DNA of 64,000 bases from an uncultured Clostridia bacterium (GCA_947631085.1 CANRJY010000001.1:186001-250000), one strand, 5' to 3'; shown: positions 24,901-34,820, numbered from the stretch's first letter. Numbers and translations: made by a program. The notes: generated from the letters alone by a model not told the origin.

Positions 24901-25992
24901 TTAACATAAAACCTCCGCCGTAAACTCCGCCGCGCGCTCTTTGGCATTTTTAATTTCCTCGTCCGACGGGCGGAAACAGCAGCTTATCGGCTTTATCGGC
25001 ATACGCATTTTTATCGCCGACAGATGTGTTTGCAGAAGATTCAGCGCTTCGCCGCTCCATCCGTAAGCGCCGAATACAAGACACGGCGTTCCCTTTTTCA
25101 ATACCGGATTTATTGACGCGATAACGTCCCAAACCGGTTTTAACGCGTTTTTATTGACCGTCGGCGAACCGAAAGCGAGCGCGTCAGCAGATTTTACGGC
25201 TTCTATCGCTCTCTCCGTCCCCTCGGACACGTCAAAGACTTCGGTTTTTATCCCTCTGTTCGTAAACGCTTCCGCGATCACCTCCGCCAAACGCCGCGTA
25301 CATCCGTCCGTTGACGCGTAAACTACCGCCGCAGTTTTTATTCCCTCAGCCTTCTCTTTGCTCCATTTTGCGTAGCTTTCCAAAGCGGATTTAACGTCGG
25401 AAACCACTCCCCGCGACGGATATATTATGTCAACCTCTAAATCTTTAATTCTGTTCAATGCGTTCCTGACGTAATCGGAAAATGGAGACAGAAATTTTTC
25501 GTAATACTCCCCCGCTCCGCGCGCATAATCACAGCCTTCGGACGAAAACGCGTTGCCCGTGAAAAGCGTCTTTTGAGACGCAAAATATGCGAACATACTG
25601 TCCTGCCACGGAAGATTAGGGACTATCATAAATTTCAGCAACGCGCCGCCCAAATCAAGCGTTCCTCCATCCTTGACAAGATACTCGTTAAACTTCAAAT
25701 TCGTGATTTCCTTTAAATTGCGAAGTCCCGCCGTTGTCGCCGCGATTTTAATTTCGGGATATGTTTCAATCATCCGCGCAACGGTTCCCGCATAGCACGT
25801 CTGCGTATTCGGAAGAATGAGATAATCGGGTTTGTTCCGTTTTGTTATTGATTTTATATTATCTATGTATTCATCCGCCGCGCTCTCCGGCACGCAGCCC
25901 ACTATCGCCTTGCATACTCCGTCATTTTCTATCAAATATGAGTTATACGCGGCGGAACCGCCGCGTATACCGACATTAAATATATTGCTCAT
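24901..25992 (-). CDS. A-type flavoprotein (FprA-like) lacking the diiron ligands
   Basis: This 363-residue protein has the two-domain layout of flavodiiron proteins: a metallo-beta-lactamase-like domain (about 1-235) and a C-terminal flavodoxin domain (about 240-363) with VVYASTDGCTRRLAEVIAEAF and SADALAFGSPTVNKNALKPVWD. Normal members reduce O2 or NO at a diiron site made by H-x-E-x-D-H and later His/Asp residues. Here that motif reads NTQTCY (Asn62, Gln64, Cys66, Tyr67). The later ligands are also changed: PNLPWQDS has Pro128 for His, TGNAF has Asn147 for Asp, and YPSRG has Arg for His. It should bind FMN but not two irons, so it is not expected to be a classical oxygen reductase. It is the last gene of the dnaG-rpoD-prmA operon (9-base gap). 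Confidence 0.85.
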   Translation of the reverse strand: MSNIFNVGIRGGSAAYNSYLIENDGVCKAIVGCVPESAADEYIDNIKSITKRNKPDYLILPNTQTCYAGTVARMIETYPEIKIAATTAGLRNLKEITNLKFNEYLVKDGGTLDLGGALLKFMIVPNLPWQDSMFAYFASQKTLFTGNAFSSEGCDYARGAGEYYEKFLSPFSDYVRNALNRIKDLEVDIIYPSRGVVSDVKSALESYAKWSKEKAEGIKTAAVVYASTDGCTRRLAEVIAEAFTNRGIKTEVFDVSEGTERAIEAVKSADALAFGSPTVNKNALKPVWDVIASINPVLKKGTPCLVFGAYGWSGEALNLLQTHLSAIKMRMPIKPISCCFRPSDEEIKNAKERAAEFTAEVLC

Positions 25993-26001
25993 TTTTTCTC
26001 C

Positions 26002-26967
26002 TTACCTGCAAATTATCGACAACCAATCCTTGCGGCGGCGTATATCCTCTATCTTAAATCCGCATTCTTCCAAAGCGGAGCGAACGTCGTCCTCTCTGTC
26101 CTCGATTATTCCGGACGTGATAAACACGCCTCCGTCCTTCAGATATTCCTTCGCCTTCGGCGCGAGACCTATTATAACGTCCGCGACTATATTCGCCGCA
26201 ATAATATCATATTTGTGTTCACCGAGCGTATTTTGCAGGTTTTCGTCTGTAAGTATATTACCGCTCATAACGTGGTATCGGCTGCGGCTCACGTTATTTC
26301 TGTCCGCGTTCTCATACGCTACAGTGACTGCGTTAGGGTCGATATCCACCGCGTACGCCTCTTTAGCTCCGAGCATCAGCGCAATTACCGACAAAATGCC
26401 GCTTCCGCAGCCCAAATCAAGCATCATATCGTCCGGCTTTATATATTCCTCTATCGCCTCGATACATAATTGAGTTGTATAGTGCGAGCCGGTGCCGAAG
26501 CTCATGCCGGGGTTTATGCTGAACACGACCTTACCGGCAGGCTCCTCCAAATCCTCCCATTCCGGCTTTATAATCAGTTTTTTCCCGATTTCGAGCGCAT
26601 GGAAATATTTTTTCCAGTTATTCGCCCAATCCTCCTCGCTTGTATTGTCAAGCTCGATTTCAAGCCTGCCGAACTCTCCGTTTTCGTTAAGCTCGCTCAT
26701 CTCAAGCAGCGACGAGCGTATTTCCGAGAGCATCTCGCGCCCCGCGGCATTGTCGCTCACATATGCTATAACGCGCGTTTCGCCCTGCTTTTGCTTTATT
26801 AAGTCATCGTCCACATAATCCCAGTATTGATGATTGTTTTCAAGAAAATCCTTAAAATCCTGCTCATCCTCGATTTCGATACCGGTTATACCGAGCTGAT
26901 ACAGTCTGCCGCTGACCGGCTCTATACCCGCCGACGTCGTGTATATTGAAACCTTTATCCAGTCCAT
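26002..26967 (-). CDS. prmA: Ribosomal protein L11 methyltransferase
   Basis: This 321-residue SAM-dependent enzyme methylates L11. It has an N-terminal substrate-recognition domain (about 1-110) starting WIKVSIYTTSAGIEPVSGRLYQLGI and a class I methyltransferase domain with NPGMSFGTGSHYTTQLCIEAIE and motif I LDLGCGSGILSVIALMLGA, then NIVADVIIGLAP. Its ATG follows a GGAGGAAAC site, 19 bases after rpoD and 9 bases before the flavoprotein gene, so it sits inside the dnaG operon. Confidence 0.95.
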   Translation of the reverse strand: MDWIKVSIYTTSAGIEPVSGRLYQLGITGIEIEDEQDFKDFLENNHQYWDYVDDDLIKQKQGETRVIAYVSDNAAGREMLSEIRSSLLEMSELNENGEFGRLEIELDNTSEEDWANNWKKYFHALEIGKKLIIKPEWEDLEEPAGKVVFSINPGMSFGTGSHYTTQLCIEAIEEYIKPDDMMLDLGCGSGILSVIALMLGAKEAYAVDIDPNAVTVAYENADRNNVSRSRYHVMSGNILTDENLQNTLGEHKYDIIAANIVADVIIGLAPKAKEYLKDGGVFITSGIIEDREDDVRSALEECGFKIEDIRRRKDWLSIICR

Positions 26968-26986
26968 GTTTCCTCCGTTTGGTAAA

Positions 26987-28063
26987 TCAATAATCCAAAA
27001 AGTCCTTCAATTTCTTCGAACGGCTCGGATGGCGGAGCTTCCTTAACGCCTTTGCTTCTATTTGACGTATACGCTCCCTCGTCACTTCAAACTCCTTGCC
27101 TACTTCTTCAAGCGTGCGCTGTCTGCCGTCGTCCAAACCGAAACGCAGCCGCAGCACCTTTGCCTCCCGCGGTGTTAGGGTTTTTAAAACATCCACGAGC
27201 TGCTCCTTTAAGAGCACGAAGCTTGCCGCCTCGCTCGGAGCGGGAGCGTCGTCGTCGGGGATGAAATCGCCCAAATGGCTGTCCTCCTCCTCGCCTATCG
27301 GAGTTTCCAAAGATACGGGTTCCTGTGAAATTTTTGATATTTCCATTACCTTCTCAATAGGCATGTTGAGCTCCTTCGCAAGCTCGTCCGGAGTGGGCTC
27401 GCGTCCCAATTCCTGCACGAGCTGTCGCGAAACTCTGACGAGCTTGTTGATCGTCTCGACCATATGAACCGGTATCCTTATTGTTCTTGCCTGGTCCGCT
27501 ATTGCCCTTGTTATCGCCTGTCTTATCCACCATGTAGCGTAGGTTGAAAACTTGTATCCCTTTGTGTAATCAAATTTATCGACAGCCTTTATCAGACCGA
27601 GATTACCCTCCTGAATAAGATCGAGAAACATCATGCCGCGTCCTACATAGCGCTTGGCAATCGAAACGACAAGGCGCAGATTCGCCTCCGCCAAATGCTT
27701 CTTCGCTTCCTCGTCACCCTGCGCCATACGCTCCGCAAGCGCCAATTCCTCCTCGGGACTGAGCAAGTCGACCTTTCCTATTTCCTTAAGATACATCTTG
27801 ACGTGGTCGTCAATACTTATTCCCTCGGGTACGGACAAATCCTCGAGCTCCTCCTTGGAAACCTCGATTTCCTCAAGCTCTTTATCCATATCCTCAACTA
27901 ATTCTATGCCTTCCTTTTCGAAGCGGTCGTATAGAAGCTCAAGCTCTTCCGGACTTATTTCCAGTTCTTCAAAGGCTTCGGCAATTTCCTTATAGGCAAG
28001 AACGCCTTTTTTCTTGCCGCGCTCTATCAACGCCCTTCTTATCGCCTTTTTTTTCTCCTGCAT
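26987..28063 (-). CDS. rpoD: Primary sigma factor RpoD (sigma A)
   Basis: A 358-residue housekeeping sigma factor. Regions: a short 1.1-like N-terminus (to about 80), region 1.2 ([22 protein letters not shown]), region 2 ([44 protein letters not shown], in parts), region 3, and region 4 ending [33 protein letters not shown] (in parts). I chose ATG at 28063 (9 bases after GGGAGG); an upstream in-frame ATG overlaps that site and the dnaG stop. It directly follows dnaG, the standard macromolecular synthesis operon. Confidence 0.97.
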   Translation of the reverse strand: MQEKKKAIRRALIERGKKKGVLAYKEIAEAFEELEISPEELELLYDRFEKEGIELVEDMDKELEEIEVSKEELEDLSVPEGISIDDHVKMYLKEIGKVDLLSPEEELALAERMAQGDEEAKKHLAEANLRLVVSIAKRYVGRGMMFLDLIQEGNLGLIKAVDKFDYTKGYKFSTYATWWIRQAITRAIADQARTIRIPVHMVETINKLVRVSRQLVQELGREPTPDELAKELNMPIEKVMEISKISQEPVSLETPIGEEEDSHLGDFIPDDDAPAPSEAASFVLLKEQLVDVLKTLTPREAKVLRLRFGLDDGRQRTLEEVGKEFEVTRERIRQIEAKALRKLRHPSRSKKLKDFLDY

Positions 28064-28067
28064 AAAA

Positions 28068-29876
28068 TCATTCCTCCCAAGTATTTTTTCCTTCAAGAAG
28101 CTCTTGTTTTTGTTTGAACAGCTCGCCGAGTCTTGCCGGATCGTTTTCGCCGTTGATCATCATTTGCAGCTTTTCGAGCCGGATAGTGTAAATTAAGTCC
28201 TTCAGCGTGCTTTCGTCATTTGAGTAAACCTCCATGTTGTAAAAAACAGCCGACGCCTCGTCAGTTTCCGTTTCGGCGGAACTGAACTCATTTAAAATCA
28301 TCGCTTCGTCCGGCTGTACGCCGTTTTCGTAGCAATCATAAATCTTCCGCGCGAGCCGCCTGTACACGTCCGTCGAGAAATCGTCGGGAGCAAGCTGCTC
28401 CTTTGCGAGCCTGTACAGCTTTTTACTTGTTGAAATCAAGCCCAAAAGCCGCTTTTCCGCTTCAAGCAGCGTATTGGGGACAGTGATTTTCTTTTCCGCA
28501 CCCGCGTTTGCGCGCATTACCTCGCGCCGCTTATATTCCTGCTTTGCGGGCAGTCTTTGATATCGGTTTTTAGCTGTTTTTTCTTTGTATTTGCTCAGAA
28601 TAGCCTCTTTGTTGATATCTGTTTCCTCCGCCACTCTGCTCATGTACGCGTCTATCTCAACCATATCGGAAAGACCGGAAAATACATTTACGACCTCATC
28701 GATAAAGCGTACCTTTCCGTCTGTTGTAGTCGTGTCATATTTGCCCTTTATAAGAGATATTTTAAACTCGGTTGACGGCATGGCCGACGCCGCTGCCGCC
28801 TTGAAGCCCTCGATACCGTTTTTGTTTATGTATTCATCGGGATCCTTCGCGCCTTTTAGCCGTATAACTCTTGATTTGCCGCCCGCGGCGCCGATTATAT
28901 CAATCGCGCGGAGCGCCGCTTTTACGCCCGCCTCGTCGCTGTCGTAACAGATGAGTATCTCGCCGGCGTAGCGCAGCATCAGCTTCGCCTGATTTTCCGT
29001 TATCGCCGTGCCGAGCGTCGCGACTATATTTTTTATTCCGGCTTGATACACGCTTATAACGTCCATATAACCCTCGCACAAAATAAGATCGTCCGCCTTC
29101 GCGTTTTTGGCAAGGTTAAGCGAGAACAAATTCCTTCCCTTATCAAACGCGGCGGTTTCGGAGCTGTTTAAATATTTCGGCGGTTTGAAGCCGTTTATTT
29201 CCCCGTCGTGCATAATGCGCCCGCCAAATCCTATGACGTTCCCGCGCACGTCTATTATCGGGAACATGACCCTTGCGCGGAATTTATCATATATTTTCCC
29301 GTCACGGTTTACCGCCAAAGACGCGTCCACTATCTGTTCCGCCGTATAGCCCTTGCTTTTCAAATAATTCAAAAGCGCGTCGCGCTCGTCCAAAGCGTAG
29401 CCCAGCCCGTAAACCGTCACCGTTTTCCATGAGATTCTGCGGCGGCCGAAATACTCTCTCGCGGCCCTGCCGCGTTCCTCATGCTTTAAGTTGTTGAAAA
29501 AAAATCTTGCGGCGATTTTATTCATCTCGAGAATACGCTTCTTGCGCTCGTGAGCGGCGCTGCTCATATTCGCGCTGCCCTCGGGAATTATTATCCCCGC
29601 CCTGTCCGCCAAAAGCTTCACCGCCTCGACAAAATCGAGGTTTTCCGTCCGCATCACAAACTGAACCAAATTCCCGCTCGCGCCGCATCCGAAACAATGA
29701 AAAAGCTGCTTGTCCTGACTTACATGAAACGAGGGTGTTTTTTCGTTGTGGAACGGACACAGACCGCTGTAATCGCGTCCCGATTTCTTAAGCCGCACAT
29801 ATTTGGACACATAATCTATTATATCGTTTCCGCTGCAGATCTCGCTCAAAAGATCGTCGGATATAAACTGCGGCAC
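28068..29876 (-). CDS. dnaG: DNA primase
   Basis: A 602-residue primase. It has the N-terminal CHC2 zinc domain (about 38-70: [21 protein letters not shown]), a TOPRIM catalytic core (about 255-345: [36 protein letters not shown]) and a C-terminal helicase-binding domain (from about 455). The start is GTG at 29876 with GGAGGTGAGA at good spacing. A TATAAT-like -10 lies on the minus strand at 29949-29944, but I see no good -35. Confidence 0.96.
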   Translation of the reverse strand: MPQFISDDLLSEICSGNDIIDYVSKYVRLKKSGRDYSGLCPFHNEKTPSFHVSQDKQLFHCFGCGASGNLVQFVMRTENLDFVEAVKLLADRAGIIIPEGSANMSSAAHERKKRILEMNKIAARFFFNNLKHEERGRAAREYFGRRRISWKTVTVYGLGYALDERDALLNYLKSKGYTAEQIVDASLAVNRDGKIYDKFRARVMFPIIDVRGNVIGFGGRIMHDGEINGFKPPKYLNSSETAAFDKGRNLFSLNLAKNAKADDLILCEGYMDVISVYQAGIKNIVATLGTAITENQAKLMLRYAGEILICYDSDEAGVKAALRAIDIIGAAGGKSRVIRLKGAKDPDEYINKNGIEGFKAAAASAMPSTEFKISLIKGKYDTTTTDGKVRFIDEVVNVFSGLSDMVEIDAYMSRVAEETDINKEAILSKYKEKTAKNRYQRLPAKQEYKRREVMRANAGAEKKITVPNTLLEAEKRLLGLISTSKKLYRLAKEQLAPDDFSTDVYRRLARKIYDCYENGVQPDEAMILNEFSSAETETDEASAVFYNMEVYSNDESTLKDLIYTIRLEKLQMMINGENDPARLGELFKQKQELLEGKNTWEE

Positions 29877-30184
29877 ACTCTCACCTCCAACAGCGCTGCT
29901 GTCTCATTGTTTCGTATATTTAAGTTTGCACAACATCAAGAAAATTATACCTGTACGCCGTCTGCGCGCAGACGCCGCTATAGTATATTTACCCCGTAAT
30001 TTAAATTAATAACACTTTTTTCGGGAATCAAGGTCGTTTTCCGTCCGTTTTGCGTTTCTCTCTTTTTAATAATACGACGCTTGACGCCGAAAACCCTTTT
30101 TTATGTCAAAAAAACATAAATTCCCGATCCGCCGGCACAAACGGCACTGTGCGGAAACCGGCGGCAGGTTTTGTGATTTGCCCC
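29877..30184. other. Gene-free stretch between dnaG and the SLH promoter
   Basis: About 300 bases without a convincing ORF. It holds the dnaG leader, a perfect 16-base palindrome CGTCTGCGCGCAGACG at 29958-29973, an AT-rich stretch, a small hairpin TTTATGT/ACATAAA near 30101-30119 and a GC hairpin CCGCCGG/CCGGCGG near 30132-30165. None could be assigned to a known element. Confidence 0.4.
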
Positions 30185-30213
30185 TTTACAAATTTCCCGA
30201 AAAGTGTTATAAT
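30185..30213 (+). promoter_or_regulatory. Promoter of the SLH gene and its leader
   Basis: -35 TTTACA (30185-30190), 17-base spacer, -10 TATAAT (30208-30213). It predicts a 5' leader of about 240 nt. Confidence 0.85.
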
Positions 30214-30247
30214 GTAAAATGTCACATATTTACTTAAATTTTAATAT

Positions 30248-30412
30248 TTTACCGATAACGGCTTACGCTATGAAAAAAGCGTAGGTTACTTTGACTATAT
30301 TCCGTTATTGGTAAATTTATATTTTTTGAGGGTAAATGTGTGACAACATTTAATGTCAAAGACCGCGTTTTTTTAATGCGTGGCTTTGCGTTAAGTGAGG
30401 TCACGCCTTTTT
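30248..30412 (+). promoter_or_regulatory. Riboswitch-like leader RNA, copy B, with antiterminator/terminator
   Basis: P1 is a 14-bp helix (30248-30261 with 30302-30315, one G-U). Inside is P2 (TACGCT 30264-30269 with AGCGTA 30278-30283, loop ATGAAAAA), then CTTTG at 30289-30293. P3 follows (AAATG 30334-30338 with CATTT 30347-30351, loop TGTGACAA), then CAAAG at 30357-30361, able to pair with the CTTTG. CAAAGACCGCG (30357-30367) can instead pair with CGTGGCTTTG (30379-30388). That helix overlaps the left arm of a terminator-like hairpin (GCGTG 30378-30382 with CACGC 30402-30406) followed by TTTTT. All parts match copy A at 3012-3156, with a compensatory G-C to A-U change in P2. Confidence 0.75.
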
Positions 30413-30463
30413 ATTTGCGCTAAATCCTCAAAAAAAACAAAACGGAAAGGAAGGTTCTACACA

Positions 30464-31600
30464 ATGAAAAGAATCAAAAAAATCTTATCGCTCGCAATAG
30501 CGGCGATAACGGCAGCGGCGGCAATAACAGCGCAAGCCGCACAGTTCACCGACCTCGGTCCCGACCATTGGGCGTATAACAGCGTTACAAAAATGGCGGA
30601 GCGCGGTGTTTTCTCCGGCTATGAGGACGGCACGTTCCGTCCCGAGCAATCAATTACACACGAAGAGTTCATAAAGACGATCGTTGAATACGTCGCTCCG
30701 GGCAGCGTTACGCCGAAGGACGCGGATTACCGGCAGGTTATAACGAACGATCCGTCAAATCCGCAGTATTGGACAAATCACTGGGAAGCATGGGCACAGC
30801 CCTACCTTGACAAGGCACTTGAGCTCGGTCTTATCGGCGACGGCAGCGACGCAAGCAATAAGAAAATCGCGACACTTCTCGACGACTACGATGAAATCAT
30901 AAACGGCACGACTGTTGAGCCGTGGCACGGTGAATTCCTCAATACCGAAAACGGCGTAACAGGCAAATTCACCTATGATTTTATCCCCGTATCGCTTGAA
31001 ATCGACCTCGATGATACCGACAATATTGCGCCCAATACGCCTATCACGCGTGAAGAGGCGGCAAGACTTGTCACAAGAGCATTGTATCTGACGCACGATA
31101 ATGATCATTTGTATGAAAGCGTTAATAATACGTCTTTCAAATATGAATTTCCTTATACATTGAGTTATAAGTATGCAAGTACGGCAATTTGCTATAAATG
31201 GCCTGAAAGCTGGGTTAATTTTCATGGATATAGCTACAGTGATAACCTACCTTTAGCCGGTGTAATCTGCAATATAGACATTGACACCGGTTTAACAGAA
31301 GGTAACGGCGTATGGGGTGTTACACCCAATTACAGACGTGATGTACTTGTCGCTCTGTTAAACGGCATTATCGGCACAGATGAAAACGGTATGTATAATC
31401 CTCAGCAGTCTTTGACAAGAGCCGAGGCGGCGGCTATTGCGCTCAGACTTTCAGATAAAAATGAAAGATTTGTAAATGATGATAATAATTCTTACTATTT
31501 GCGGCACGCAGTCAACTCGGCTTATGAAAGTTCGCAGAATAAATACTATATACAAATATCTAATCGCATATACGAACAAAACCTCTACACAAATTATTAA
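30464..31600 (+). CDS. SLH-domain surface protein
   Basis: This 378-residue exported protein starts at ATG 30464 (GGAAGG site), which opens a signal peptide (MKRIKKILSLAIAAITAAAAITAQA). At least two S-layer homology domains are visible: one right after the signal (FTDLGPDHWAYNSVTKMAERGVFSGYEDGTFRPEQSITHEEF, in parts) and another in the last third (LLNGIIGTDENGMYNPQQSLTRAEAAAIALRL, in parts), with a degenerate third between (PNTPITREEAARLVTRAL). SLH domains bind secondary wall polymers, so it should sit on the cell wall. There is no clear non-SLH cargo domain. The last ~180 codons are noticeably more AT-rich than the first half. Confidence 0.88.
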   Translation: MKRIKKILSLAIAAITAAAAITAQAAQFTDLGPDHWAYNSVTKMAERGVFSGYEDGTFRPEQSITHEEFIKTIVEYVAPGSVTPKDADYRQVITNDPSNPQYWTNHWEAWAQPYLDKALELGLIGDGSDASNKKIATLLDDYDEIINGTTVEPWHGEFLNTENGVTGKFTYDFIPVSLEIDLDDTDNIAPNTPITREEAARLVTRALYLTHDNDHLYESVNNTSFKYEFPYTLSYKYASTAICYKWPESWVNFHGYSYSDNLPLAGVICNIDIDTGLTEGNGVWGVTPNYRRDVLVALLNGIIGTDENGMYNPQQSLTRAEAAAIALRLSDKNERFVNDDNNSYYLRHAVNSAYESSQNKYYIQISNRIYEQNLYTNY

Positions 31601-31742
31601 TTCGCCGCTAAGCGTAATTCACATTTTCAAAATCTCACGCTCCGCATACATTCGCGGAGGCAAAACATTACGGAAAGCGCGATGATGAAGACACTGACAA
31701 CGATGACGAAAACCCTGATAAGAGCGAGCTTTCGGATATAAA

Positions 31743-31774
31743 AAAACCATGCGGACGAGTGTTCGCATGGTTTT
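31743..31774. terminator. Bidirectional terminator between the SLH gene and tmRNA
   Basis: Stem AAAACCATGCG/CGCATGGTTTT with a T run on both strands. It lies 5 bases beyond the tmRNA 3' end. The 140 bases before it, after the SLH stop, hold no convincing gene. Confidence 0.85.
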
Positions 31775-31778
31775 AGTT

Positions 31779-32129
31779 TGGTGGAGCTGACGAGAATCGA
31801 ACTCGTGTCCGAAAACAAATCCGCCTGAGTTTCTCCGAGCGCAGGTTACGATTTATATTCCCTTCGCTAAATCTCCGTAACCGAAGCTATAGCGTCGGTA
31901 GTCCCTTGTTCATGGCGCGGGGCGGAACAATCCCGCACTCACGTTCACCGCTGGTATGCGCCTCAGTCCGCGCCGCGGTACTCGCGGAGGAGACGAAAGC
32001 TGCTTAGGCAGCTAAAGCTAAATCGTAATCGTTAGCGTTTATTTTTAAAGTGAGCCTTTTTAACGCGGCTGACCCGTCCGCGGCTCGCTTCTCAGGTTTC
32101 CCTGTCCCCGTCGAAGCCATTGCAGCCCC
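31779..32129 (-). tRNA. ssrA: tmRNA (transfer-messenger RNA)
   Basis: A 351-nt RNA on the minus strand. The 5' end starts GGGGCTGCAATGGCTTCGAC. The 3' end has the tRNA-like T arm with TTCGATTC and the encoded CCA (GCTCCACCA). The tag reading frame, near 32037-32008, encodes ANDYDLALAA followed by TAA; ending in ALAA makes it a ClpXP degradation signal. smpB lies next in the same direction (upstream on the minus strand), and clpX/clpP are elsewhere in the window. Confidence 0.97.
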
Positions 32130-32142
32130 ATGAGATTAATAT

Positions 32143-32171
32143 AGTATAGCATATTTTTTTCGGTTTTGCAA
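32143..32171 (-). promoter_or_regulatory. Promoter of tmRNA
   Basis: On the minus strand: -35 TTGCAA (32171-32166), 17-base spacer, -10 TATACT (32148-32143), 13 bases before the mature 5' end. It is placed between smpB and ssrA. Confidence 0.85.
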
Positions 32172-32178
32172 GTATTTT

Positions 32179-32646
32179 TTATCTGTTCCGTGATTTTATC
32201 GCTCTGTCTATATTTCTCTGCGCGTCGCGCTTTGCCATGTCCTCGCGCTTGTCGTAGAGCTTTTTGCCCTTAGCGAGAGCCAGCGATACCTTCACGAGCG
32301 AGCCTTTGAGATACACGGACAAGGGTATCAGCGAATAGCCCTGCTGCTGCAGTGCGCCCGCGAGCTTTCGGATTTCCTTTTTATGGAGCAGCAGCCTGCG
32401 TTCTCTGAGCGGATCGCGGTTAAAAATATTTCCCTTCTCGAACGGGCTTATGTTCATCTGCTTTACATAAACCTCGCCGCCCGTAATTGAAGCGTACGCG
32501 TCGGTCAGGTTTACTTTGCCCTGCCTTACGGATTTCACTTCTGTGCCGCAAAGCTCGATTCCCGCTTCAAGCGTTTCTTCTATAAAATAATCGTGACGCG
32601 CTTTTTTGTTCTGCGCGAGAATTTTTATGTTTTCCTTTTCCGCCAT
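32179..32646 (-). CDS. smpB: SsrA-binding protein SmpB
   Basis: A 155-residue protein that binds the tRNA-like part of tmRNA and places it in stalled ribosomes. It shows the family landmarks [32 protein letters not shown] (in parts), [41 protein letters not shown] (in parts) and the basic C-terminal tail AIKSRNR. It lies just upstream of ssrA. Confidence 0.97.
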   Translation of the reverse strand: MAEKENIKILAQNKKARHDYFIEETLEAGIELCGTEVKSVRQGKVNLTDAYASITGGEVYVKQMNISPFEKGNIFNRDPLRERRLLLHKKEIRKLAGALQQQGYSLIPLSVYLKGSLVKVSLALAKGKKLYDKREDMAKRDAQRNIDRAIKSRNR

Positions 32647-32703
32647 AGCGGTTATCGCTCCTTTCCCGTATAATTTTTGCCGCGAAACGCCGCTTTCATA
32701 CCG

Positions 32704-33174
32704 TCAGCGCTGACGTTTTTTCCGACGTGTCTCATAGCGTTTCTGTCCCTCGAGATACAGCTTCCTCCAGTACGCATCCTCCGAGAGAGCCACGGGCGGC
32801 ACCTCCGACGGTCTGCCGTTTCCGTCGAGCGATACCATTGTGAAAAAAGCGGTAAGCGCGATTTGCTTCCCTTCGCTTCTCAGGTTTTCGGACTCAACGG
32901 TTACGAAAACCTCCATAGACGAAAATCCCGCGTAGATAACGTTCGCGCGGCACGTTACAAGGTCGCCCACAAGCACGGGCTGTTTAAAGTTTATTTCCTC
33001 CACCCTCGCCGTAACGACGTTTGTGCGCGCGTGCTTCTGCGCCGCGACTCCCGCGGTGGAGTCCATCATTTTCATTATCTCGCCGCCGTGTACGTTTCCC
33101 GCCGGATTAGCCTGATACGGCAAAACCAGCTCCGCGAGCACGGCCGACGATTCGGTTGGTAATTTGGGCTTCAT
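32704..33174 (-). CDS. Acyl-CoA thioesterase, hotdog fold
   Basis: A 156-residue protein of the YciA/BACH-type acyl-CoA hydrolase family, which splits acyl-CoA into free acid and CoA. Visible features are LPYQANPAGNVHGGEIMKMMDSTAGVAAQKHA (in parts, with the catalytic N-x-x-G-x-x-x-G-G and Asp), NFKQPVLVGDLVTCRANV and a basic C-terminal tail (ETRRKKRQR). It lies 57 bases upstream of smpB on the same strand. Substrate chain length cannot be read from sequence. Confidence 0.9.
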   Translation of the reverse strand: MKPKLPTESSAVLAELVLPYQANPAGNVHGGEIMKMMDSTAGVAAQKHARTNVVTARVEEINFKQPVLVGDLVTCRANVIYAGFSSMEVFVTVESENLRSEGKQIALTAFFTMVSLDGNGRPSEVPPVALSEDAYWRKLYLEGQKRYETRRKKRQR

Positions 33175-33339
33175 ATTGCTCTCCTTAACATTTTTAATAT
33201 CGAAATAAATCCGAATGTGTGCCTGTGCGTATCACGCTTCTATTATACATGATTTCCTTCTAAATATCAATAGTTTAATATTTTTTATCCCTCGATTTTA
33301 AATTCTTACGGGATTTTTATATAAAAATACAAAATCTAC

Positions 33340-33368
33340 TTGCAAAATTGCCCGAAATGTATTAGAAT
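33340..33368 (+). promoter_or_regulatory. Promoter of pgi
   Basis: -35 TTGCAA (33340-33345), 17-base spacer, -10 TAGAAT (33363-33368), 37 bases before the pgi ATG. Confidence 0.75.
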
Positions 33369-33405
33369 TAATATATATAGTATTTTCACATAAGGAGGAC
33401 ATACA

Positions 33406-34758
33406 ATGAGTAATATAACTTTTGACTATTCAAAGGCTCTGCCGTTTGTCGGACAGCACGAGGTAGATAATCTCGCGCCTTTCGTTGCGGCGGCGCATGA
33501 GACGCTCCATAACAAAACCGGCGCGGGCAGCGACTATCTCGGCTGGGTGGAGCTTCCGACCAACTACGACAAGGACGAATTTGCGCGAATTAAAAAGGCG
33601 GCGGAGAAAATCCGTTCCGATTCGGACGCGCTTATCGTTATCGGCATAGGCGGCTCGTATCTCGGTGCGAGAGCGGCTGTCGAGATGCTTCAGCACTCGT
33701 TCTACAACGCTCTTGACGCGGACAAGAGAAAGGGTCCCGCCGTATTTTTCGCAGGCAACAACATAAGCTCTACATACATGAGCGATTTGCTTGAAACGAT
33801 AGAGGGCAAGGACATTTCCGTAAACGTTATCTCTAAGTCCGGCACTACCACCGAGCCGGCTATAGCGTTCAGAATTTTCAAGGATCTGCTTGAAAAGAAG
33901 TACGGCAAGGAGGAAGCAGCAAAGAGAATTTACGCGACTACCGACAAGGCGCGCGGCGCATTAAAAACTCTTGCGGACGCGGAGGGCTACGAAACATTCG
34001 TCGTTCCCGATGACGTAGGCGGACGCTATTCCGTTCTCACAGCCGTGGGACTTCTCCCTATCGCGGCTGCGGGCATAGACATAGACGCTATGATGAAGGG
34101 CGCGAAGGAAGCTCAGGACGAATACAATAATCCGAATTTAGCCGAAAATCAGTGCTATCAGTACGCGGCTGTAAGAAACGCTCTCGCGAGAAAGGGCAAG
34201 ACCGTTGAAATGGTAGTAAACTACGAGCCGGCGCTCCACTATTTCGGCGAATGGTGGAAGCAGCTCTACGGCGAGAGCGAGGGCAAGGACAACAAGGGTA
34301 TATTCCCCGCCGCGGCGGATTTCTCGTCGGATCTTCACTCAATGGGACAGTACATTCAGCAGGGACAGAGGATTTTATTCGAAACGGCTCTGCTCGTTGA
34401 AAATCCGCGCAAGGATAAGACGATCGAGTCGTCCGAGGAAAATATCGACGGTTTGAACTTCTTAGCCGGCAGAACTATAGATTATGTAAACCAAAAGGCT
34501 TCACAGGGTACGGCTTTGGCTCACACCGACGGTGGAGTACCCAACCTCGCGGTAAAAATCCCCGCGCTCGACGCGTACAACTTCGGCAAGCTGGTATACT
34601 TCTTCGAGAAGGCTTGCGGCATTTCGGGATATCTCTTAGGCGTTAATCCGTTCGACCAGCCCGGCGTCGAGGCGTACAAGAAGAATATGTTCGCGCTTCT
34701 CGGCAAGCCCGGCTACGAGGATCAGAAAGCCGCTCTCGAAGCGAGACTCGCCGAATAA
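33406..34758 (+). CDS. pgi: Glucose-6-phosphate isomerase
   Basis: This 450-residue enzyme interconverts glucose-6-phosphate and fructose-6-phosphate. It has the short bacterial (Firmicutes) length, with [38 protein letters not shown], the [20 protein letters not shown] signature and the catalytic [11 protein letters not shown] region. AAGGAGGA precedes the ATG. It leads a run of three plus-strand genes. Confidence 0.97.
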   Translation: MSNITFDYSKALPFVGQHEVDNLAPFVAAAHETLHNKTGAGSDYLGWVELPTNYDKDEFARIKKAAEKIRSDSDALIVIGIGGSYLGARAAVEMLQHSFYNALDADKRKGPAVFFAGNNISSTYMSDLLETIEGKDISVNVISKSGTTTEPAIAFRIFKDLLEKKYGKEEAAKRIYATTDKARGALKTLADAEGYETFVVPDDVGGRYSVLTAVGLLPIAAAGIDIDAMMKGAKEAQDEYNNPNLAENQCYQYAAVRNALARKGKTVEMVVNYEPALHYFGEWWKQLYGESEGKDNKGIFPAAADFSSDLHSMGQYIQQGQRILFETALLVENPRKDKTIESSEENIDGLNFLAGRTIDYVNQKASQGTALAHTDGGVPNLAVKIPALDAYNFGKLVYFFEKACGISGYLLGVNPFDQPGVEAYKKNMFALLGKPGYEDQKAALEARLAE

Positions 34759-34820
34759 ATGCAGGTAATCAAAGGGATTAGTAATCCCGTAAAATAAATA
34801 ATTTAAAGGAGGAAGTTACT

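Noticed and set aside
31651-31738. An acidic reading frame (RDDEDTDNDDENPDKSELS) between the SLH gene and tmRNA
   Set aside because: It has no start codon with a ribosome site, is in a different frame from the SLH gene and runs into the terminator. At most it is a remnant.
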